Source of the DNA: Zasmidium citrigriseum | Lineage: Eukaryota > Ascomycota > Dothideomycetes > Mycosphaerellales > Mycosphaerellaceae | DNA length: 64,000 nt | Reading direction: 5' to 3' | Assembly: GCA_002786025.1 (NCBI GenBank) | Contig: NHNW01000061.1 | Span: 166,005 to 230,004 of the forward strand | Shown: positions 57,541 through 64,000 of the stretch, piece by piece | Layout: every line of letters begins with the position of its first letter | How positions within the stretch are numbered: position 1 is the first letter of the stretch | Notes under the pieces: generated by a model | Seen by the model: only the letters and a program-made list of their open reading frames with translations | Database searches by the model: none | What the model was told of the DNA's origin: nothing | Program-made: the position numbers and the translations under genes

Positions 57541-57810
57541 TCTATAGCCTCGTCAAGTCGCTTCTATAGTAAGTAAGTAATAAGTTTGGGGGCATAGGCT
57601 GCACCTAAGTTGGCTAGACAGTATAGAGCGTGTCTTGCTAACTTAGGCTGGCCCGAAGCAACGTATATATGTGCGATATATATACATAAAGGGCGTGGAG
57701 GGTAGGTGCGTGCTCGTACTGCCTCTAGCCGATAGTAGAGATATGTAAAAGAAGAGGTAAGTTCTGCTAAGAAGAGTAGCTGCCCCTTTCCTTGCTATAG
57801 ACCCCTGCAC
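57541..57810 (-). repeat. A-linker-B repeat unit (reverse), weakly mutated
   Basis: In reverse orientation this 270-bp unit matches A2, the 58-bp linker and B2 of the DIRS-like element in one piece, with TG and CA largely intact. It interrupts a recombinase fragment, so it looks like an independent insertion or a left-over junction of a related element. Confidence 0.65.
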
Positions 57811-57942
57811 TTATACGACGTCGAGGGCAGACTAACCCGAAACGGCTACCTAAGAGTAGTAGTAGCAAAAGCAAACTAGTCTAAAGTAAGGGTTATAGAT
57901 CAAGGGCTTGGAAGCGACAATACTAGACATTAGGCGTACGTA
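57811..57942 (+). other. Possible continuation of the recombinase fragment
   Basis: Plus-strand text LYDVEGRLTRNGYLR may be the pre-H-box helix of a tyrosine recombinase, followed by degraded sequence. Weak evidence. Confidence 0.3.
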
Positions 57943-58074
57943 GAGGTAATACGAACGTTCTAGATGCGATATCGTCGTGTATATAAGGGTGTAAAAAGTC
58001 TCGCTATTTAGAAGGAATAAAAGTACTTCTCCTCTACCCTATACGACCCTCCTACTTCCGCTATACTTTCAATA
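57943..58074 (+). repeat. Copia LTR 3' fragment
   Basis: Matches the last ~130 bp of the Copia LTR (GAACGTTCTAGATGCGAT, TATATAAGGGTG, CCCTCCTACTTCCGCTA, ending TTTCAATA) in plus orientation. The upstream part is missing. Native sequence follows. Confidence 0.75.
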
Positions 58075-58497
58075 GTATTAATTAAGTTAGCGTTCTCACG
58101 CCAAGCTTCCCAATTGAGTCTAGTGCTCTCAATTCCAGGCCTTCCTCCACGTTGTCTACATAAGTCTCTATCTAGGCTATACTAAGTTTGGTACGTGTTG
58201 TACATGTCTCAGACTATTCGGTACACGCGAGACATTCCCACATAGCCGTACGGTTCGAATAAACACTCCCGGCTTGCGATACAGCATCCAGACTCATCTG
58301 GCCTCGTCCTTCGACATGCTAAGTCTGTGCGACCGAGCGAGGTACTTCGAACAAGATGGTTCTTGTGCAACAACTACGGCGCCGCCGAGAGATGTCTAGA
58401 CTCACCACAATGCGTACAAAAGCATGCGGAGGACTCTACTACAGAGTCGACCTCAACAACAACGACCATCCAACCCCTTCGCAAATCCAACGACAGA
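58075..58497. other. Native spacer and promoter of the Gly/Ala-rich gene
   Basis: About 420 bp with normal dinucleotides. The motif ACGCCAAGCTTCCCAATTGAG near 58097 resembles ACGCCAAGCATCCCAATCGGG of the Copia LTR, so the left part may be an older LTR piece. The frame open from an upstream ATG at 58327 runs into the gene but would mask its signal peptide. Confidence 0.5.
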
Positions 58498-58965
58498 ATG
58501 AAGTCTAGCATCATCGCACTTCTCGCTTTGAACTCGCTCACAGCCTTTGCCTTGCCCGTAAGTTGACCCATGTGCGAGGACGTACAGTCGCTCACGACAG
58601 ACAGATCGACAGTCCTGCAGCCGCAACGATTGTTACTACAGGTGCAGACAGCACCGGAGTCGGGGCGGGTGCTGCAGGTGGGCCTCAACAAACTTATTCA
58701 CCAACTTCGGAGTCTAACGTGTACAGCTGCTGCTCCATTTGTCGGAGCTGGTACAGGCGGAGGAGCGGGCGCAAAAGGCGTTGGCGGTGGAATAGGTCTC
58801 GGCGTGAGCAACACAGCTGCAGTACAATTGGCTGGAAGTGTTAATCCAGCGCCCGGAGGCGGTGCGGGCTCTGCTGCTGCCGTTGCAGCGCCAGCTGTTA
58901 GCGCCGGGGCTGGTTCTAGAGTAGGAGGAAACGGTGCAGGCGCGGGTACAGTGTTAAACTTGTAG
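58498..58965 (+). CDS. Gly/Ala-rich small secreted protein, 3' end cut by Copia insertion
   Basis: Three exons (58498-58557, 58605-58677, 58727-58965) with introns of 47 and 49 nt; the second has branch TCTAACG. 123 aa. MKSSIIALLALNSLTAFALP is a signal peptide. Removing the introns joins three frames into one low-complexity Gly/Ala/Val/Ser sequence (GVGAGAAAAAPFVGAGTGGGAGAKGVGGG ... VGGNGAGAG). The final codons and the TAG stop are supplied by the Copia LTR that begins at 58952, so the original C-terminus is lost. It could be a wall or structural protein. Whether it is expressed is unknown. Confidence 0.68.
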
Positions 58966-59406
58966 CGGAAGTAGTAGAGGGTCGTATAGAGTAGAAGAGA
59001 AGTGCTTAGATTCCTTCTAACTAGCGAGACTATTCACACCCTTATATATACGACGATATCGCATCTAGAACGTTCGCATTACTAATACATACGTCTTATA
59101 GAATCTTATAGAATATAGCCAACACATTGATTAGGAATTGATTAGCAATTGATTAGAAATCAACTGCAATGAATTCCGGTAGCTGCTAGAAGGTTCCACG
59201 CCAAGCATCCCAATCGGGTATAGCCCCTTCCCGATTAGGTCTAGCCTACGCGGGGACGAATTATTCAGAAGGTACTAGATGATTACGTAAGCCGTTACGT
59301 GACTTCCCAACGCCCATAGCCTTGCTTACTAAGCAAGGCTATGGGCGTTAGATCCCGTATAGGCGTTGGATCGCTATAGGCGTTGGATCCCTATAGCCTT
59401 CTAACA
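58952..59406 (-). repeat. Copia 3' LTR (minus strand)
   Basis: 455 bp, reading on the minus strand TGTTAGAAGG ... TTTAACA, with TGTTA/TAACA ends. Next to it, on the interior side, lies the polypurine tract, which makes this the 3' LTR of a minus-strand element. It keeps TG/CA and is much less mutated than the 56882-57296 copy. Confidence 0.85.
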
Positions 59407-59420
59407 CACCCCCCTAAACT
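59407..59420 (-). other. Copia polypurine tract (minus-strand copy)
   Basis: On the minus strand, AGTTTAGGGGGGTG ends at the LTR border, matching the tract at 56867-56880. Confidence 0.7.
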
Positions 59421-61305
59421 AGTTCCGGTTTCTAGGAGCTAGTTTAGGTCTAGAAGGCTAGTTTACTTACCTTAGCTACTTAGGATTCCTTTTAATTCCT
59501 TTTAAGAAATGTCCTAGTATACTACTCCTTCTAATTAAGTTATTATATACTTATTAGACATTAAAATCGACTTTAATGTATTCCTAGATTCCCTAAACAC
59601 CTATATTCCTTTAGAATAGGCTCTCGCATAAACTCCTGAACTTATAGGTATCTAATACCTTTGTAAAGAGGTCGGCTAGTTGCTTCTTAGTAGGGACGTA
59701 TCTAATTGAAATTCTCTTATCTTCTAGACACTCCCGTATAAAGTGGTATTGTATATCGATATGTTTAGTCTTATTATAATGTTTAGGATTGTTTGCGAGT
59801 TGTATAGCGGATTAATTATCTGTACTAATAAGATCTTGTTACCTAGATTTAATACCTAGACTAGCGCAAATACCCTTTAGGAAAAGCGCTTCTTGTACGG
59901 CGGCTTTTAAAGCTATATATTCCGCTTTACAACTAGATAATGCGACTATCTTTTATAGCGTACAACGCTAACTAATAGGCGCTTTATTACCTAGGAAGTA
60001 AACGTACCCCGTAGTTGAACGTCTAGTCGTATAGTCGCCCCCCTAATCCGCGTCGTAGTAGCCGTATAAGATAGGTTCTGTCGCGGATTAGTTATATACT
60101 AGACTCTTATCTAGGGTACCATTTAGATACTTCCAAATTCGGTTTAGCGCTCTAAAATAGGTTTGATCCGGATTAGACATGAATTTTGCGCATTAATTTG
60201 TCGCATAAGCGATATCCGGCCTAGTCTTTGTTGCTAGATATATTAACGCGCCTATTTGCCTTTGAAACTCTTTAGTTTCCTCTTTATTAGTAGGTCGATC
60301 TTTAGGCGTAGCCTCTAGTCGTATACCTACTTCTGCGGGTGTTGTTACGGATATTAGACCTCTTTTATAATACTTATCTAGGATCTTTTCGAGATAGCCT
60401 TGTTACGATAGTTTAATTGTCTTATTACGGCGATCTCGTGTAACTTCTATTCCTAGATAGTACTTAACTTCCCCTAGATCGCTAACCTCTATATGTTTAC
60501 TTAGGTTTGCTTTAAGGGTACTAATGTCTTCTAGTTTTAGTCCAAAAATTAGCATGTCGTCGACGTAGCATGCAATAGTTATACCCGTTTGTCTATTTAT
60601 AAACACCCCGTTATCTTTAGGCAAGACGCTAAAGCCGTATTACGATAGTATGTTAGCTAGATGCCTATACCATTACCGCGCGGCTTGTTTAAGTCCGTAT
60701 AAGGCTATATTTAGCCTACACACTTTCCCGCGGTTTTTAGGGTCTTAGTCTTTAAAACCGTATAGCTATTCTACGTATATCTCTTTATCTATAGGCGAAT
60801 TAGGGAACGCTAGTTTAACGTCCTATTGTTGAATTTCTAAATCTTTAAAAGCCGCCTTATAGAATAGAGCACGCTATGTTTTAGGTCGACAAGTACAACT
60901 AAAGGTTTAATCGTAATCTAGACCTTCTACTTGTTTAAATCCTTTAACGACCTACCGCGATTTTAGCTTTATAAGCTTTCTATAGGGATCTCTTTTAGTC
61001 TTATAAACCCACCTTCCTTTAAGGACTTTCCGATCTTTAGGCGGGTTAACTAGATCCTAAGTTCTTAACTTGTTTAAATCGTCGATTTCACTTTGCATTG
61101 ACTTAGTCCAGCCTTCTTTATCTAGACGTATAGCGTCTTCGAAGGTAATAGGATCCTCTAGATTAGATGCATTAGCTAATAAAGCTAGTTCGTCTATTTC
61201 TCCATCGTCTTCTAGAGTCCTATAGCTACGGGCTGTAGTCTATAACTCGTTTTGCAATTAATTCTCTGGATTTTTAGAATGTCTAGAATATTGTTCGCCG
61301 AGACT

Positions 61306-61359
61306 GCCTAATCGGGCATAGCGCGGTCCAGATTCGTCCGGCGCTAGGCCCGATTAGGC
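61306..61359. repeat. 19-bp inverted repeat inside Copia pol
   Basis: Left arm 61306-61324 (GCCTAATCGGGCATAGCGC) and right arm 61341-61359 pair with one mismatch around a 16-nt loop, between integrase and reverse transcriptase. A diverged version lies at 52205-52255 in the plus-strand copy. Confidence 0.75.
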
Positions 61360-62329
61360 CGGTTAAGCTTCGAAATTTCTAGCACCTTCGATTTTAACTT
61401 GCAATTGTCCGCCTTCTTTCTCGACACTATGCTCGACTTCTAGGCTTTTAGGATTAGGTATTATATCTCTTAGAAAGACACCTTCTAGTATAGTAACGTC
61501 TCTTGCCTAAACTAGCTTCTTTATTTCTAAATCTAGAAGCTTATATTAGTTTTGGCCGAAACCTACTAGTATAGCTTTCCTAGCTCTAGAGTCGAGTTTC
61601 TTTACCTTATAATGTCGATAGTAGGCGATAGAACTAAAGATTCTAAGGTAGGATAGATCTGGCTTTTAGCCGTATTTAACTTTAAAAGGCGATTTCATTC
61701 CTAGACTAGAATGTGGCGTACGGTTATAGATATATACGGCTGTTTTAAGAGCCTCTCCCTAAAGCCACTTAGGTAATCTAGATTCGACTAACATAGCCCG
61801 TACTTTGTTTAAGAGTGTCCTATTTAGACGCTCTATTAGTCCGTTTTGCTCGGGAGTATATAGCGCGCTAGTTTTATAGATTACGCCGTCTTTGTTAAAT
61901 AGATTCTCAACTTTCTTAGAGATTAACTCCTTAGCATTATCGGACTTAAATACCTTCATTCTTGGACGCTTTAGATTATTACTATATGCGTTCTCGGAAC
62001 GGGTTTTATATAATGAAATGGCATCAAAAGCTTCCGACTTATTAGACATTAAATTAGCTTCTATGTACCTAGACTAATTATCGATAAACGAGATAAAGTA
62101 ACGATATCCTTCATGCGTTTTAGGCTCTATTGGCCCGCATATATCGTAACTCGTCTTGTCTAGGAAAGCATTAGCTTTAGTCGTTGCTTTATGGCTAATA
62201 GTGCGAGTTTTGTTTGCTTCTATACATACCTCGCAATTTGCACACCCTTTAGATAGGCCTAGGGCTTCTAATGCCTTAGGTCCCGTATATGCTAGCCTCT
62301 TATACTAAACCTCGTTCCTCCTATTTAAA

Positions 62330-62473
62330 GACGCTTTAGAGGCGTCTTCTAAAGGCACTTTAGAGGTGCCTTCTAAGGACGCTTTATAGGCGTCCTCTAA
62401 GGACACTTTAGAGGTGTCCTCTAAGGGCGTTTTAGACGCGCCCTCTAAAGAAGCTTTAGAGGCTCCTTCTAAT
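62330..62473 (-). repeat. Six tandem 24-bp units coding an 8-residue Lys/Ser/Leu/Glu repeat
   Basis: Six in-frame units encode variants of SKASLEDA (for example SKVPLEGT). They lie between the protease/pre-integrase part and the integrase HHCC of Copia gag-pol. Each unit contains a small inverted repeat of 5 bp around 7 nt (see findings). Confidence 0.85.
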
Positions 62474-63813
62474 TCTAACGAGTCTTTAGACTTGCTAAAT
62501 AGTAGGCTATTAGGGTGCCTACTTTTTCCGGTAGGAATAGAAACGTCTAGGCGATATAAAGAGCCTTTCCTTAATGCCTTAGCTAGGGGCTCTTCGCCTA
62601 AATACATCTCTATCTTTCCGGATTTTAGCTAGGCATAGACGCCTTTAGAGTCTAATTGTGCTAGAGACACTATATTAGTTGTGAATTTAGGCACAAATAG
62701 GCAACGCTCTAGTACAACGACCTTATTAGTATCGTTAAACCGGATTTTAACGTTCCCGACTCCGTAGGACACTATAGTCCCGGCATTTGCCCACCTTATA
62801 GTTGTGGGACTATTAACAAACGAGTTGTTCATAAAGTACTCTCGCTTGTTAACTATATGCCGCGTTGCACCCGAATCTAGGACAAATTCAGGCTTAAAAG
62901 TAGACGTGGACGCGGGGCAAAGATCAAACGTATTAACATTAAGAACGTCGACTACAGAATCGCTATCTCTGTCCATGTCTAGATCTCTATCGTCCCGCGG
63001 TACAACCGTACTAGCCGTATAAAGAGCATTCTCGTTTTGCTCTCTTTCTTTCTTATTCTTATTTTCTAGCCTAGTAGGCTTCTACTATTTAGGAGCCTTA
63101 TCGGGAAACTTATTAAAACAGTTTGCTTCCCTATGTCCTTCTTTATCGCAGTAGGTACAATGCGGCTTAGGACCCTTATCCCCTAGACGTTTAGGCTTAT
63201 TGTTGTTCTTAGGAAGCCGTTCTCGAATCCATAGAGCTAGATTTTGCTCCTTAGATTCGTGTCTTCTAGATTCGTCTAGGAGGTTCGAAAAGAGGCTTTT
63301 AATCGAGTATGCGTCTTTGTTTACGCGGTACGCTTGCGAGATAGTCGTAACAAAGCCGTCGTATTCCTCCGTTAGGTTGTTTAGGGTCTAGGCGATTATG
63401 ACTTGCTTAGGGATCTCTATTCCCTTCGCCTTAAGCTGGTCGTAGAGCCGACAGATCGTATTAAGATACGACTCTATTTTGCCGCTACTAGATTTAAGCG
63501 TTATTTAAAATAGCTCCTTATAAGTTAGGAACTCGGAAGCAAAGCCTCTAGACGAGTAAAGAGATCTAAGAGTCTCCCACGCGTCTTTAGCGTTAGTAAC
63601 GCCTTAAATTTAAAGTAGAGGCCCGTCTTCTAAGGCTAGACAGATAGCCGCGAGAGCGCGTTTGTTTACGGTCTTATCGGCGCCGCCGTTCTCCTCTAGA
63701 GCGGTATATAGGCTCTTCTCGATAAGATAGGACTCTATTCTTAGAGCCTAGATCTCGTAGTTCTCTTGTCCCTTTAGGCGCGAGAACGAGAAGGTCTTGT
63801 CGGTTAAAGACAT

Positions 63814-64000
63814 CGCGTTATTTAAAGCAGAAGGATAGGCATAATAATAGGCTTACTTAATCGGTCTCCACCCTCTTTTAGCCTCTCTCGGTCCTAACCT
63901 ATTAGTATATCGCTTCGTTAGTAGGTCCCGCTAATAGGTTTTACACTACTAAGAAACCGTCTAGTTCCTAGTTCCCTAGGGACGGCGCGATAGGGACTAT
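63814..64000 (-). other. Copia leader upstream of gag
   Basis: Non-coding sequence between the gag start and the window end. The 5' LTR and primer-binding site should lie further right, outside the window. Confidence 0.5.

Larger units (their letters stand above)
59611..63813 (-). pseudogene. Copia gag-pol polyprotein with in-frame stops
   Basis: The span is 4,203 nt, exactly 1,401 codons, and every recognisable segment keeps the same frame. Start MSLTDKTFSFSRLKGQENYE (gag); CCHC knuckle CTYCDKEGHREANC (about 63165-63120); protease FVLDSGATRHIV (about 62890); a 24-bp repeat array (62473-62330); HHCC end CANCEVC (about 62250); integrase core with FKSDNAKEL and YTPEQNGLIERLNRT; reverse transcriptase box CYVDDMLIF (about 60555) with LGEVKYYLGIEV; pol tail LADLFTKVLDTYKFRSL. 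Stops sit mainly at Trp or Gln positions, so RIP rather than frameshifts killed it. Confidence 0.85.
58952..64000 (-). mobile_element. Minus-strand Ty1/Copia retrotransposon (5' end beyond the window)
   Basis: 3' LTR at 58952-59406, polypurine tract at 59407-59420 and gag-pol from 63813 to 59611 in one frame: CCHC gag, protease, HHCC and integrase core, reverse transcriptase, RNase H. The order integrase-before-RT defines Copia. The 5' LTR lies beyond 64000. Point stops (TGG to TAG, CAA/CAG to TAA/TAG) disable it. Mutation is clearly lighter than in the other blocks. Confidence 0.88.

Noticed and set aside
1..64000. CRISPR arrays, operons or ribosome-binding sites
   Set aside because: Introns, gene families and RIP show a fungal nuclear genome; no spaced repeat array of CRISPR type was seen.

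Overview
The window reads as nuclear DNA of a filamentous ascomycete, most likely a Dothideomycete (Mycosphaerellales/Capnodiales). Its genes carry short introns (about 46-100 nt, one of 277 nt) with GTAAGT/GTACGT donors and CTAAC-like branch sites. The families are typical of that group: HET-domain protein, OPT transporter, RELRD/IY protein, secreted GH28 and cysteine-rich small secreted proteins. Transposon blocks are so depleted in CpA/TpG that nearly all Trp, Gln and His codons have become stops or other codons, the signature of repeat-induced point mutation (RIP). Two unrelated genes also share a near-identical intron, as expected of the introner-like elements known from this order. The class assignment is inference.

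Layout. (1) 1-24049 is a gene-rich, unmutated segment: M20 carboxypeptidase (+), RELRD/IY protein (+), DUF423 membrane protein (-), Thr-rich secreted protein (+), TOP1 (-) divergent from ATP3 (+), HET protein (-), OPT transporter (-), GST (-), F-box-like protein (+), NTF2/SnoaL-like protein (+) and secreted serine protease (-). (2) 24054-34370 is one complete 10.3-kb Ty3/Gypsy retrotransposon on the minus strand, with 101-bp LTRs and a 4-bp target duplication, heavily RIP-mutated. (3) 34375-39578 is a native island with two tandem paralogous cysteine-rich secreted proteins, RPP1 and a GH28 enzyme. (4) About 39640-58074 is a nest of RIP-mutated elements: a tyrosine-recombinase (DIRS/Ngaro-like) retroelement with split direct repeats (40017-51147) that itself holds an unclassified insert; a plus-strand Copia remnant (51148-57296) carrying a 4.0-kb TIR transposon; and stray repeat units. 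(5) 58075-58951 is a small native remnant with a Gly/Ala-rich secreted-protein gene. Its 3' end is cut by (6) a minus-strand Copia element (58952 to beyond 64000), whose 1,400-codon gag-pol frame is broken only by point stops.

The housekeeping genes (TOP1, ATP3, RPP1) sit next to secreted or variable genes (SSPs, GH28, protease, HET), and the latter lie closest to the transposon blocks, the two-speed arrangement of plant-associated fungi. RIP stops sharply at element borders. All exon joins come from reading frames and splice signals only; no RNA or database evidence was available.
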